Of a DNA stretch of 64,000 nt, positions 44,888 through 54,425 are shown piece after piece. The stretch lies in the NCBI RefSeq assembly GCF_014641595.1, contig NZ_BMIA01000001.1, forward strand, positions 2,959,419 through 3,023,418, in the 5' to 3' direction. Position 1 is the first letter of the stretch; each line of letters starts with the position of its first letter. Source of the stretch: Dyadobacter endophyticus. GTDB lineage: Bacteria; Bacteroidota; Bacteroidia; Cytophagales; Spirosomataceae. Position numbers and translations under genes: made by a program. The notes below the pieces were generated by a model. The model worked only from the letters and a program-made list of their open reading frames with translations, did not search any database and was not told the DNA's origin.

Positions 44888-45574
44888 ATGAAAAAAAAGT
44901 ATTTAGCTGAGTTCTTGGGCACATTTTGGCTGGTATTCGGCGGATGCGGAAGCGCCATGTTATCAGCGGCATTTCCTGCGGTCGGTATCGGTCTTCTGGG
45001 CGTCTCTCTTGCGTTTGGTCTCACCGTTCTGAGCATGGCATATGCAGTGGGCTCTGTTTCAGGCGCACATTTAAACCCGGCTGTTTCGATAGGTCTGTGG
45101 GCCGGTGGCAGACTCGATGCCGACCAGCTGCCCGGATACATTATTTCCCAAATAGCAGGCGGGTTACTGGGTGCGGCAACGCTATTTGTTATTGTAACAG
45201 GTAATGGCAGCTCCATTGCCGATTTTGCCGCCAATGGTTATGGCACGCATTCCCCGGGCGGATACAATATGGTTTCCGCATTTGTAACCGAGCTTACCCT
45301 GACTTTCTTTTTTCTGCTGATCATTCTGGGCGCAACGCGTGTCGAAGCTCCATCCGGATTTGCCGGCATCGCTATCGGCCTAGCGCTCACGCTGATTCAC
45401 CTGATCAGTATCCCGGTAACCAATACGTCAGTCAACCCTGCCCGAAGTATAAGCCAGGCCCTTTTTGTGGGCGGGTGGGCAATCCAGCAACTTTGGCTTT
45501 TTATTGCCGCCCCTATCGCAGGCGCAATACTGGCCGGGCTTGTCCATAAATTGTTGGCCGGTCAAAACCGGTGA
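44888..45574 (+). CDS. aqpZ: Aquaporin Z
   Basis: 228 aa, six-helix major intrinsic protein. Both half-helices carry NPA motifs: N63-P64-A65 (HLNPAVS) and N183-P184-A185 (SVNPARS). The selectivity-filter set Phe43, His171, Thr180 and Arg186 is that of water-specific AqpZ rather than glycerol channels. It allows rapid water flux across the inner membrane, in keeping with the envelope/osmotic genes nearby. Confidence 0.95.
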   Translation: MKKKYLAEFLGTFWLVFGGCGSAMLSAAFPAVGIGLLGVSLAFGLTVLSMAYAVGSVSGAHLNPAVSIGLWAGGRLDADQLPGYIISQIAGGLLGAATLFVIVTGNGSSIADFAANGYGTHSPGGYNMVSAFVTELTLTFFFLLIILGATRVEAPSGFAGIAIGLALTLIHLISIPVTNTSVNPARSISQALFVGGWAIQQLWLFIAAPIAGAILAGLVHKLLAGQNR

Positions 45575-45619
45575 TTACGGTCTTCATCAAAGTCAGGCAT
45601 TCCATGATTTATCCGTATT

Positions 45620-45931
45620 ATGTCAAAAAGTAACGTTTTCTGGTGGCTTATCCTTGGTGGATGGATGGCCGCCTCCACCTGGTGGCATGTATGCAAGATC
45701 AAATTGTTATGCGATCCGGTTCTGTGTGAGCCTATCCGCTACCAGCGTCCCGACAGCCCGCTATCTATTCAGGACGGCGACCGCTTTTCGGTGAAACGGC
45801 AGTTAACCCTGGCGGGCCTACCGGCGCAGCAACTACTCACAGATGCCAAAGGGCAAAACGCCCCTAAAAAGAGCAATAGTACTGCTGATGGCAGAGCAGC
45901 AAACCGCCGTGTCGCCATCGTTGTCCAGTAG
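45620..45931 (+). CDS. OmpA-like envelope protein with internal deletion
   Basis: 103 aa. An N-terminal anchor (FWWLILGGWMAASTWWHVCKIKLLC) and a short linker (DGDRFSVKRQ) are followed directly by the last part of an OmpA peptidoglycan-binding domain (LAGLPAQQLLTDAKGQ...SNSTADGRAANRRVAIVV). The N-terminal two thirds of the OmpA domain, including the first peptidoglycan-contacting residues, is missing but the frame is kept. It is either a shortened allele or a pseudogene. It lies 23 bases before the helix-hairpin-helix gene. Confidence 0.65.
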   Translation: MSKSNVFWWLILGGWMAASTWWHVCKIKLLCDPVLCEPIRYQRPDSPLSIQDGDRFSVKRQLTLAGLPAQQLLTDAKGQNAPKKSNSTADGRAANRRVAIVVQ

Positions 45932-45954
45932 AGTCACCATTAACACGTATAAAA

Positions 45955-46404
45955 ATGTTCCAACTCAATCCGTTAAACCTGCCTGACGCCTGGTGGCAAC
46001 ATACACTGATGCTACTTACCTCGGCTTTTTTAGGTTTCGTCATCGCATACCGGAAAGGGCAACTGCGGCTTTTCAAGCTAATCCAGCACATAGAAGCAGG
46101 CCAGGTGAGCCTTGCCAGATGTCAGCATCAGGACCTATCGGCCGCAGTGGCGATCCTGGGTGATGATCTTAAAAAGATCGAGGGCATTGGCCCTCAGATA
46201 GAAAAACTGCTTCAACAAGCGCATATCTGGACTTACCAGGAGCTTAGCCTTACCTCAGTCGAAGCTATACAACACATTCTTGACGCGGCGGGCCCGGGTT
46301 TCCAAATGCATGATCCTGCTACCTGGCCCAAGCAGGCTCAGCTCGCTCACCGGGGCTTATGGGATGAGCTGCTGGAATGGCAACTCAGGCTTAATGGAGG
46401 TTAA
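45955..46404 (+). CDS. Membrane-anchored helix-hairpin-helix protein
   Basis: 149 aa. One transmembrane segment near residues 17-32 (LMLLTSAFLGFVIAY), then a helical linker. The C-terminal domain 'DDLKKIEGIGPQIEKLLQQAHIWTYQELSLTSVEAIQHILDAAG' is a helix-hairpin-helix of the type seen in DUF4332-like proteins, with a conserved tail (HDPATWPKQAQLAHRGLWDELLEWQ). In Bacteroidota this type often accompanies OmpA-like genes, as here. Function unknown; DNA binding is not implied by the fold alone. Confidence 0.8.
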   Translation: MFQLNPLNLPDAWWQHTLMLLTSAFLGFVIAYRKGQLRLFKLIQHIEAGQVSLARCQHQDLSAAVAILGDDLKKIEGIGPQIEKLLQQAHIWTYQELSLTSVEAIQHILDAAGPGFQMHDPATWPKQAQLAHRGLWDELLEWQLRLNGG

Positions 46405-46477
46405 GTGTACCGGTGCAGCCTCTGCCCGTCACATCTAACCGAAAATCTTCACTTCAACAAACCATAATTTAGAAACA

Positions 46478-47002
46478 ATGAAAAAATCGGTCAGCATTTT
46501 TATTTTAACGCTGCTGTGCGGGATTGCCCGAGGACAGGAAAACAACTGGGCTGTCGGCGTTAAACTTGGCGAGCCGACCGGGGTCGCTATTCGCAAATAC
46601 TTTAATAACATCCAGGCCTTGGATGTTACAATTGGCACCTATGGCGGGATTCTCTCCGGAGAACGTGCGTATAGAGGTGATAATGGCAGGTATAAAAATA
46701 CTGGAGTGTCCCTGCAAATCCACTACCTATGGCACACCCCGGTATTTAACTCGGAGGTCTTACGTGTTTACTATGGAATCGGTGGGCAGATCAATAACCG
46801 CCGGTCATATCCTAAACGGCTAAATGGTCAGTATGAAAAGGCGCTCACATTGGGCGGCTCTGCGATTGGGGGATTTGAATACTTTATACCCGACAACCGG
46901 GTCAGCGTATTCCTGGAAGCGGGAACTTATGTTGAAGTGCTCAGAAAGCCATTTTTTCTAAGCCCGAATTTGTCGGCGGGCATCCGCTTTTCTCCCTTTT
47001 GA
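46478..47002 (+). CDS. Small outer-membrane beta-barrel protein
   Basis: 174 aa with a signal peptide (KKSVSIFILTLLCGIARGQ). About eight amphipathic strands (WAVGVKLGEPTGVAIRKYF, LDVTIGTYGGILS, GVSLQIHYLWHTPVF, LRVYYGIGGQI, LGGSAIGGFEYFIP, VSVFLEAGTYVEVL) end in 'LSAGIRFSPF' with terminal Phe, as expected for BAM-inserted barrels. OmpW/OmpA-barrel-like. Role unknown; last gene of the envelope group. Confidence 0.8.
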   Translation: MKKSVSIFILTLLCGIARGQENNWAVGVKLGEPTGVAIRKYFNNIQALDVTIGTYGGILSGERAYRGDNGRYKNTGVSLQIHYLWHTPVFNSEVLRVYYGIGGQINNRRSYPKRLNGQYEKALTLGGSAIGGFEYFIPDNRVSVFLEAGTYVEVLRKPFFLSPNLSAGIRFSPF

Positions 47003-47101
47003 TACGAATCCCCAATCCGAAAAATAAATGGCAACAAAACCCGGCTAGACTTCAAGCGCTTGGCGATCCAAATTCGCCGGAAATTTGTAGCAGTTTGTTC
47101 G

Positions 47102-48487
47102 ATGTCACTTACTTACAGTTTATTAGGTATCTGGCAAGCGATGATTTACTTAAAAATCACGTCGGTCAAAGTTGACTATATTTCCATACCGTCCATTAAA
47201 GGTATGGTTTGGTTTCAGCCCAGGAATGTGCAGCGTTACACGCCCGAAGGACGCATCATCTTGGACAGGTTTGAAGTTAACGGCAAGCAAATTCCGATCA
47301 CAAATGAAGTAGTGGGCATCCCCGACAAGGCTGACAATATCGAACTGTTTTTCTCTACCGCCTATTTCGGCAACAGTGACAATCTAAAGGTGTTCTATTC
47401 ACTTGTAAAAGAAGGTAAACCCATTTTGGAGTCTGATTGGGTTGCATTGCAAAACGACGATTTTAAAGTCCAAATTTCAGAAAAACACTCAGGAAGGTAT
47501 ACACTGACAATCCGCAAGCTCAACGGATTTGGCCCGGACAATTACACGACAACGCGTATTCTGCTAGATTTTCCTCAGAAATGGTATGAAAACCTGTGGA
47601 TTATTTCAGGAGCAGTCTTGTTGATGGGTTTGATTATTTTTGGCTCGACGGCTGCATTTGATAGCTATAAGCTAAGGTCAATCATTGCTAAGAATGTCCA
47701 GTTGGAACAAATCGTTGCGCAGCGCACCGAGAAGCTCAACCGGACCCTGCATGGCCTTGAGTTGTCCAGAAGAGAAAAGGACAAACAGCTGCATGTACTA
47801 TCCAGGATTGTAGCTTCAATCAGTCATGATGTACAATCCCCGCTAAAGTACATGTCATTTGCCTTAGATAAGATTGCCCCACTTGTTGAATCGGGCGACA
47901 CTGATCAAATCCTCAGAATTGGCTCTTTGACATCAGGCATGTCGCACCGGATGGGTACAATGCTGGAACAATTGATTAATTTTTCAAAGGTGCAGGTGTA
48001 TGGTAAACAACTAACACCCGAAGACATTGCGATCAGGGATCTTGTGGAGGAAAAAGTGGAACTTTTCCTTGGCACAATTCAGCGGAACGGCAGTCTGTTC
48101 TTTAATGACCTGCCGGTAGAAAAGCAAGTAAAATCAGATCACCTGCTGCTATCGATTATTTTGCATAACCTGCTGGATAATGCCGCAAAATTCACTCTAA
48201 ATGGCCAGATAAGAGTGTATATGAGCGATATAGATCAGAATAGCGAAGAGTTGATTATTGCCAACACTGGAGCCAACATCCCCAACTATATCGTCGATAT
48301 GGTAAATTCACCCTTCAAAGAGCGCAGTCTGGACGAGCTTGTAGACACTGGCAAAGTCAAAGGGCTGGGGCTTCTGATTGTCAAGGAGGTCGCCGCACTG
48401 GCTCAAATCTCAATCAACGTTAGTCAAGCCAACTTCACTTATTTCCGGCTTCAACTCAACAAATCAGAAACAGTCGCCGGACAATAA
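47102..48487 (+). CDS. 5'-truncated propeller-type sensor histidine kinase
   Basis: 461 aa from ATG 47102 (a TTG at 47060 is possible). It aligns along its length with the C-terminal half of the kinase at 55598: Y_Y_Y-type domain (VWFQPRNVQRYTPEGRIIL...), a transmembrane segment (LWIISGAVLLMGLIIFG), coiled coil, His242 in 'ASISHDVQSPLKYM', and a HATPase domain with N-box 'ILHNLLDNAAKFT', G1 'ANTGANIP' and G2 'KGLGLLIVKEV'. All propeller repeats and the signal peptide are absent, replaced by a short unrelated lead (SLTYSLLGIWQAMIY). Probably a decayed duplicate, though the kinase core is open. Confidence 0.7.
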   Translation: MSLTYSLLGIWQAMIYLKITSVKVDYISIPSIKGMVWFQPRNVQRYTPEGRIILDRFEVNGKQIPITNEVVGIPDKADNIELFFSTAYFGNSDNLKVFYSLVKEGKPILESDWVALQNDDFKVQISEKHSGRYTLTIRKLNGFGPDNYTTTRILLDFPQKWYENLWIISGAVLLMGLIIFGSTAAFDSYKLRSIIAKNVQLEQIVAQRTEKLNRTLHGLELSRREKDKQLHVLSRIVASISHDVQSPLKYMSFALDKIAPLVESGDTDQILRIGSLTSGMSHRMGTMLEQLINFSKVQVYGKQLTPEDIAIRDLVEEKVELFLGTIQRNGSLFFNDLPVEKQVKSDHLLLSIILHNLLDNAAKFTLNGQIRVYMSDIDQNSEELIIANTGANIPNYIVDMVNSPFKERSLDELVDTGKVKGLGLLIVKEVAALAQISINVSQANFTYFRLQLNKSETVAGQ

Positions 48488-50183
48488 CAGAACCGGTAAT
48501 CATGCAACCGCTTTTGCCCAAACTGTATCGGGGTAAAAGCCCGCTGCCCGAATATTGCCCGCAGGCATTAAAGCCGAATTATTTCTATCCAAAGAGCGAA
48601 TAAACGCCATTAATCACATGGCCTGGGATCGCTATTTTTGCCACATACATCCTTTTTGGCTGACAGATATCCGGACACCACTTTTGAAACATTTGTATCC
48701 TCTTGCTTTCTCAAATATGAACAAATATTCATCCGGACATTTAGCTATTGCCGAAACGGGCAAAACACCGTCACACATATCCGGCTTTGTGCGATCATCG
48801 ACTAGGAAAGCAGCTTACAAATCAGAATTGCAAAAGCGGAGCGGAAAAATTCCAGCTCCGCTTTCAATACTACATTCTGCCCGGGTTGCAGTCACATGGA
48901 AAACAACTCTACTCCAAAATGTATAGAGCTGAATATTAACTTAACACACTATGATTAGCAGCTGTCTTAATACTTACCAAAAATGGTCTCTTGACTATGC
49001 ACAGATTCCTACCGGTCACCTCCTCAAATCAAAAGGCAGTATAGAGCGGACATACCTATGAAGTCGCCATCTTTGCAAACTAACTGCCCCCTACCAGTAC
49101 GTCTGTGTTCGAATCACAAAAATCCCGGCATCGGACCTGGCATTTTTGAATTCCTGTGACACCAAGCTTGGTCCACGCGCTTGGTTGCCATTTAAGATGA
49201 TGTCATTGCCAATGTTTCGGTTCGCATGCAGTCAGGCTCTGCCTGAGATGGCCGACAAGTATACAAAGCTAGTAAGGTAGTAAACGGGAGCGAATCAAAT
49301 CGAAATCACGTCTGGTGGCAGATGACTGCCTTAACCGGCTCGATTCGTAAAAATATTTCTACCTTATCCGGTATTGGGCGTTAAGTCAACGATCGCGACA
49401 ACTTGGAAAAATACAAAGACCAGGCACCACCATGCTATAATGCTCGCTTGGGTAGGACCGCTCAGACGCGCCCTCTAAGATTTTGCAAAAAGCACTACCC
49501 TACCATTATGTATCCAAATTCAATTATGATTCGTCATATGCGAAATCAAAATCATTCGTCCCGGCCATTCAAAACAAGTCAAAGGCTGGATGAATGATAT
49601 TAAAAATATACAACGACCTAATGAATTGTGAGCAATTTCCTAACGATCTGTGATTGACAAGTAACCGATGGTGCCCGTATGTTTGCAATATATCCCCTTT
49701 CCTGACCACAAATCTACTGTCCAACTACCCATGTCAACATCCAAGCGACACAGGTTTTCCTTGTTTCCCGTCACCGGTTCTGCCTGCAAGTCAAGCAGAT
49801 CCATTCAAACCCGGAACCGGCCTGGTGGCTGCATTTGTGAAACCGGCCCCAAGCCAATCCATGAGGAATCAGGCTGATTCAAAGAATGCGGCCGATTGCC
49901 CGATCAAGCATTTAAGATAACCAGGGCCGGGCAGCCCGTATATTGTGAATAGTCAAGGCCAGTATGTTTCCAATCCGGCGAGTCTTCGGGCTGTGCATTT
50001 AAAAGAAAGTCAGTTCCGGTCAAAACCAGGTGGTAAACAAATCTGGCCATCAGATTTGTAAATAACTAACAACACGCATCCGTGCTTAACTCTTTGGCAA
50101 TATTCCAGGTCACTCACTAGCAAAACACGGACCTTGACTACCTGGCTTTTTGATATCATTTTACTTTAGTGTACGTCAGTAAA
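48488..50183. other. 1.7-kb gene-poor region
   Basis: Several frames of 60-120 codons occur (for example 48555-48926 and 49654-49920), but none has recognisable motifs or a coding look. A tRNA 3'-end-like sequence lies at 49101. This may be decayed sequence. Confidence 0.45.
49101..49129 (+). other. tRNA T-arm-like remnant
   Basis: TGTG-TTCGAAT-CACA has the T-loop consensus and a 4-bp T stem. It is followed by an imperfect A-rich/T-rich hairpin (49117-49147) like a tRNA terminator. No D or anticodon arm is present upstream, so it is at most a tRNA remnant or attachment site. Confidence 0.25.
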
Positions 50184-50765
50184 ATGACTGAATTTTTCGC
50201 GCTCCTATCAAATTCCGGTCAGGTAGAACAAGATTCAAAACTATGGGAGGATCTAACCAAGTCAACTCGACTAACCTACCTGAATGAGCATGAGACCATT
50301 CTGGTTGCGGACACCCACCAGGAGTATATCTATTTTATCGTGCAGGGTTGTATTAGAAGCTTTTTTAAACGGGCCGATGGGGCTGAAACAACTTGCTGGT
50401 TCTTTGGCAACGGGGATATGGTTTTCTCTGAAAGCAGCCTGCTCTACAAACAGCCCTCACAGCTGAGCATGCAGGCAACTTGCCCAACGAAAGCATATAG
50501 GATTAGTACGCAAAATTTTGAGCTGATCACGGGCGCGTATCCGGAGTTCAGAAACGTCTGCCTCAGGCTCCAGGCCAGCTATCATCAGAAGCATTTTGAG
50601 CATAACCAAGTGGTGCTCAGGCTTCCGCGAGCTTCTCGCTTTAATAAGTTTTTAAGTCAAAACCCCCGGATCATAGGACAGGCAAAGGAAAAGGACATTG
50701 CCAATTTCCTTCATATGCACCCTAATTCGTTTTCCGCCTTAAAGAGAGACTCGATGCAAAGGTGA
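50184..50765 (+). CDS. Crp/Fnr-type cyclic-nucleotide-binding-domain regulator
   Basis: 193 aa from ATG 50184 (a GTG at 50169 is also in frame). The cNMP-binding beta-roll spans about 20-115 (LNEHETILVADTHQEYIYFIVQGCIRSFFKRADGAETTCWFFGNGDMVFSE). The long helix and a C-terminal HTH-like end (AKEKDIANFLHMHPNSFSALKRDS) follow. This Bacteroidota subfamily lacks a canonical cAMP phosphate-binding cassette, so the ligand is unknown. The HTH is short; the protein may stop a few residues early compared with relatives. Confidence 0.85.
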   Translation: MTEFFALLSNSGQVEQDSKLWEDLTKSTRLTYLNEHETILVADTHQEYIYFIVQGCIRSFFKRADGAETTCWFFGNGDMVFSESSLLYKQPSQLSMQATCPTKAYRISTQNFELITGAYPEFRNVCLRLQASYHQKHFEHNQVVLRLPRASRFNKFLSQNPRIIGQAKEKDIANFLHMHPNSFSALKRDSMQR

Positions 50766-50945
50766 CAGCTTTGCAAGATCAGACCAGTAAAATGCTAGCG
50801 GACAGCCCAGTATAATGGCCAGAAAGCAACCGTAGACAGTACAACGTTGTATGCCAATGCCAATCATGCGCACAGAATGAATTGGAAAACCTATTTGCAA
50901 GAAAACGCGAACAAACTATACTAAACCAAAAAGCACTTTCGAAAC

Positions 50946-51521
50946 ATGTCCAGGTATCCGGCCAAAATAAGAAAAAGACTAAACGTATTATCCGACAAGG
51001 CAAGACTGCTCTTTGGCGCACTGACCTGCGAGCACCTGTATCCAAACTATGTTGCTTTTCAGCAAAAGGCTGAATGGGGTGATGCGCACATACTGTGCCT
51101 CGCAATAGATGCGATCCATTTACGACTGAGTGATGACATTTCCAGCTCGCCTGCTCAAATCGTGGGGTTAATGGACTGTGTAGAGTTGATAATGCCGGAC
51201 ATCAACCAATGCCCGGACTCTATCAGTCAACGGGCAAAAGATGCCTGCATCATCACATTAAGCAGTCTGGAATATATGATTACCAATGATATCGAGAGCA
51301 TTGTCGCTGTTGCAACTTATGCCAGGGATGCGTTCAAAACATCCGAGCAAATACAGGACGGGGTCAGGTCCGATAATGTTAACAATCAAAGACCAAATAC
51401 CACGAAATCAACGAGCATAATAAGGGAAATCCGGCGGCAAATCCATTTAATTCAAGAGCTATCCAAGCCGGATAATCAACAGATCACCGCAGCACTAATA
51501 GACTCGTTGCGAAGAAAATAG
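50946..51521 (+). CDS. DUF416 family protein
   Basis: 191 aa, close to the E. coli YjaG length. The N-terminal pattern 'FGALTCEHLYPNYVAFQQKAEWGDAHIL' corresponds to the family signature 'CeRmlPNY..F...t.wGd', followed by helical segments. Soluble, no signal peptide. Function unknown. The last 40 residues are more variable than in relatives. It follows the Crp-like gene by 180 bases. Confidence 0.75.
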   Translation: MSRYPAKIRKRLNVLSDKARLLFGALTCEHLYPNYVAFQQKAEWGDAHILCLAIDAIHLRLSDDISSSPAQIVGLMDCVELIMPDINQCPDSISQRAKDACIITLSSLEYMITNDIESIVAVATYARDAFKTSEQIQDGVRSDNVNNQRPNTTKSTSIIREIRRQIHLIQELSKPDNQQITAALIDSLRRK

Positions 51522-51814
51522 CCAATCATTAACAGCACCCATCTTTAAAATTAGCACCCATTTTACTTAAATAATTAAAAATAAAATTACACCAATACAC
51601 CACAAATAGATGCGGTAAAAATCTAGTTATCCAGTCAGTTTTAGATATGACATAGATAATAGTCGATATTCATTTAGGAAATATATTCGACAACATATAT
51701 CAAATACAAAACATTTAATTAAGGGAAGCTTAAATTCAAATTCATACTTTTCATTGTTTTTGAAGAATACATGGTTAATTATTGCAAAAAATAATCAACT
51801 ATAAATTCAAAGCT

Positions 51815-52102
51815 ATGGGCCTGTTATCTTTTATTAAAGGTGTTGGGATTAAAGTATTCAATAAAAATGAAACTATTGAAATAGTTCATCCCGAAGCCGC
51901 CGAACCACTACGCGCAGGCGCTTTGATGGCACATGTCAAGTCTCTGGGCCTCTCCTATCACAATCTGACTATTAAGACGTCCAATGAAACGGTAACCCTT
52001 GAAGGGGAAGTTGCCAAACAAGAAGATTCAGAAAAACTTGCATTGGCAATTGGCAACGTAGAGGGGGTTGAGTTGGTAGAATGTAGTTGTTTGAATTCAT
52101 AG
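51815..52102 (+). CDS. BON-domain protein, truncated Kbp-like copy lacking LysM
   Basis: 95 aa from ATG 51815. It is closely similar to residues 1-90 of the protein at 9090-9548 (MGLLSFIKGVG...LMAHVKSLGLSYHNLTIK...LALAIGNVEGVELVE). Where the intact copy continues into linker and LysM, this one ends 'CSCLNS' and stops. No LysM sequence is seen downstream, so the 3' half is lost. The BON domain itself is complete and may still fold. Confidence 0.8.
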   Translation: MGLLSFIKGVGIKVFNKNETIEIVHPEAAEPLRAGALMAHVKSLGLSYHNLTIKTSNETVTLEGEVAKQEDSEKLALAIGNVEGVELVECSCLNS

Positions 52103-52249
52103 CATTTTACCTACCAATTTAAATAAAAAAAAACTTTCACCAAATACCTAATAAATCGTAAATCCAAACCTGAATATTCAGGATGGATATCGAAATAATA
52201 TTGTTAGCTCAAATAACCATTCCTGTTACTGTAATAATCAATATGCAAG

Positions 52250-52580
52250 ATGAAATCCTCCAATATTTTCGTCTACCTGGAACTCACCAAGTTTACCCAG
52301 AATTCGTCCCTAGAGGTGAGTTCAATTAAATCAGAGCTGATTGCCCAGCACGCCTATTTCAAAATCATTCCCTCCAATCTATTCTCGGATTATCTATCTA
52401 CCGACTGGAATTCACTATGTGAAAAAGTCAACAGACTCGGGCCTGTGGTTGATTCGGGGGGGACGCGTGGTTGTCAACAACATTAAACATACGATTCAAA
52501 ACATGACCGACACCGAATGCTTTGAGATAGCACTGAGCCTTCAGGCGCTTCAACAGAAAGTCGCCGACGAGTTTCGTTAA
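52250..52580 (+). pseudogene. Small protein gene split by a seven-G frameshift
   Basis: Frame 1 (from 52250) reads 'FSDYLSTDWNSLCEKVNRLGPVVDSGG' and then runs out of sense. Frame 2 continues from the same point with 'RVVVNNIKHTIQNMTDTECFEIALSLQALQQKVADEFR' to a stop at 52578. The switch is at a run of seven G (52456-52462): with six G the two parts join in one 109-residue protein. I do not recognise the family. It may be a sequencing error, a mutation, or a phase-variable site. Confidence 0.6.
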
Positions 52581-52662
52581 GCGATCGGATGCAAGTTTAA
52601 AACGAACGCCCCAAGCTTTCACAATGAAAACTTGGGGCGGGGCAAACCTGATAGCAAATGGA

Positions 52663-53109
52663 TTAATTGGGAGTCAGTAAGGCTAATTTACCTTCATCTT
52701 CCTTAATTTTCTCCCTGAGCGAGTCCACATTGCGACGCAGCTTCGCGAGGTTATCCGCCGCTTTTCTTGCCCGCTTGGCATCACGACTGGCAGCGGATGC
52801 AGCTTTGCTGGCCTTTCTGGCCAATTGTTTGTCCTGAGGGTCGGTACTCAGTTCGCCGGCGGCCACCTTATTCTCCTCTGCTGATCGTTGGGCGCGTTCG
52901 GCTGTACTGGCTGTTTCATCGACCGCATGTGGGATTTGATTCTCAAGTTTGGCGAGTTCAATTTTGCTATCGTTCAACCGCTTGTTTAGCGCCAGAATCT
53001 TTTTTTGGTCATTTAATGCCTTCAATGAATCCTGCGAAACGACCTGGGCTGAAACCCCGCTATACGACAGTAGGGCCAGCAACACATAAAACACAAATGC
53101 AATTCTCAT
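52663..53109 (-). CDS. Periplasmic coiled-coil protein, unknown
   Basis: 148 aa with a signal peptide (RIAFVFYVLLALLSYSGVSAQ). The mature part is highly charged and helical (KALNDQKKILALNKRLNDSKIELAKLENQ, an Ala/Lys/Arg-rich middle 'KASKAASAASRDAKRARKAADNLAKL', then 'VDSLREKIKEDEGKLALL') with heptad character, suggesting two coiled-coil arms. Short alanine-rich periplasmic coiled coils of this sort are common in Cytophagales with no known role. Confidence 0.75.
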   Translation of the reverse strand: MRIAFVFYVLLALLSYSGVSAQVVSQDSLKALNDQKKILALNKRLNDSKIELAKLENQIPHAVDETASTAERAQRSAEENKVAAGELSTDPQDKQLARKASKAASAASRDAKRARKAADNLAKLRRNVDSLREKIKEDEGKLALLTPN

Positions 53110-53591
53110 ATAAAATTTGAAAAATATAATAAAAAGGATGCGCTACATCCCATCCCAGGAGATAGCCGGAAAACGATAAGAAATGTTAAAGAAACAACCC
53201 GGCGATCAACCGTGCCGGGCTGTAAAACCTCTATCACTATGTTTTATATACGTTATGCAAATTCTATTTCCTGACTTATACAAATCTTGCTGATTCAGGC
53301 GAATCCATCGCAGACAGATACCGCCTGTTACAGGACATTTCTAGGTATTTTAAAGGTGAATTCTGTCCGGTTGGTCGTAGATTAGAAACAGGATTGCCTT
53401 TCTACGCCTGATCAAGGTGGGGGAACGCTGCCTTTGGGAAGGTATGACTCCATGTATCAGACGGTTACAATTAACCCTTGCAAAAAGCGCAAAAAAGAAT
53501 GCCTTTAACGGTTAGTACTTCCCCTATGATACCTATCTTAGGTATCATTTTGCGATGATCAATGAAACGGTGAGCAAATCAGAGATTAGGA
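53110..53591. other. Intergenic region with a perfect inverted repeat
   Basis: 480 bases with no gene. Diverging genes flank it. The only strong element is the inverted repeat at 53526-53548. Confidence 0.45.
53526..53548. promoter_or_regulatory. Perfect inverted repeat upstream of a regulator gene
   Basis: ATGATACCTA-N3-TAGGTATCAT, 43 bases before the GTG start at 53592. It could be an operator for a LuxR-type regulator or an upstream terminator (TTT follows). A 'TAGTAC..CCCC' stretch precedes it, as also seen before the kinase gene at 55598. Confidence 0.45.
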
Positions 53592-54017
53592 GTGAACGTC
53601 CCAATAAATATTTTAATCATTGAAGATCACGACATTGTCGTTTGGGCTCTGGAAAGAATGCTCACAAAAGCGATCGAAGGCGCCGTGATTAAATCAGCCC
53701 CAAATTTTGACAGGGGCCTGCAAATTCTGTTGCAAAGCCCTGTCGACCTGGTCATTTTGGATATTGGTGTGCCGGGAGGAAATACTGTCGAGACAATTCA
53801 GTATCTGAGAAATGTGCAAGCAGAAGTAAAAGTATTGATTCACACCGGTTTGCCCGAAAAAGAATTTGCAGCTGCATATCTGATTGCCGGAGCGAATGGC
53901 TTTGTCTCAAAACACGCAGCATTTGAAGATGTCCTTGAGGCGTGCCAAACCGTGTTGAATAACGGAAAATATATCAGTAACTCTACTCGCGAAACGATCG
54001 AAGGTAACACAAAATAA
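53592..54017 (+). CDS. Receiver-only response regulator (HTH lost)
   Basis: 141 aa from a GTG start. The receiver is intact: 'ILIIEDHDIVVWAL', phosphoacceptor Asp57 in 'DLVILDIGVPGG' and Lys in 'GFVSKHA'. It is closely related to the regulator at 54842, but the frame stops after 'NNGKYISNSTRETIEGNTK', just where that protein continues into linker and LuxR HTH. No HTH sequence follows in the next 80 bases. Either a truncated pseudogene or a stand-alone phospho-sink. Confidence 0.75.
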   Translation: MNVPINILIIEDHDIVVWALERMLTKAIEGAVIKSAPNFDRGLQILLQSPVDLVILDIGVPGGNTVETIQYLRNVQAEVKVLIHTGLPEKEFAAAYLIAGANGFVSKHAAFEDVLEACQTVLNNGKYISNSTRETIEGNTK

Positions 54018-54097
54018 AAGCCGGCAAAATCATAATGGTTACCTTATTCCGATGCAATGGCCTAGAACCCTGCTATTGACCAGATAGGTAAATAATT

Positions 54098-54425
54098 TTA
54101 TACTCTTACTTTCGCTGCAAGGTCTTTCACATTTTTCACTTTCAACTTCCTGAAGATGTTTGCCCGGTAAGTGCACACAGTACTTTCCATGATATTCATC
54201 ACCTGTGATATTTCCCTGGTATTCAACCCCTGCAAAACCAAATGCATAACCTCTTTTTCCCTGGGTACCAGTTTGGGCTCGTAGGGTAAAGCAACGGGGA
54301 TGGCTGCCAATAACATACAAGCTGCTAACATGGGTTATCTCAGATTTGCCATCTAATTCCCGTATTATTTCACCCAAACTAAGTTGGTACAGAAATACAT
54401 CGTCGATGATCAAAATCTTGCTCAT
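54098..54425 (-). pseudogene. LuxR-type response regulator with receiver deletion
   Basis: The first 35 residues (SKILIIDDVFLYQLSLGEIIRELDGKSEITHVSS) match the N-terminus of the regulator at 59469 (KKVLIVDNQFLMRLSLRVVIREL). About 120 residues, including the phosphoacceptor, are then missing. The LuxR HTH appears in another frame (LVPREKEVMHLVLQGLNTREISQVMNIMESTVCTYRANIFRKLKVKNVKDLAAK) to a stop at 54098. An internal deletion with frameshift, so non-functional as a regulator. Confidence 0.8.

Noticed and set aside
48555..48926. 123-codon plus frame in the gene-poor region
   Set aside because: No domain, signal peptide or compositional support.
50779..51105. 108-codon minus frame with hydrophobic patches
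   Set aside because: Antisense to the DUF416 gene start; its hydrophobicity is a strand artefact.
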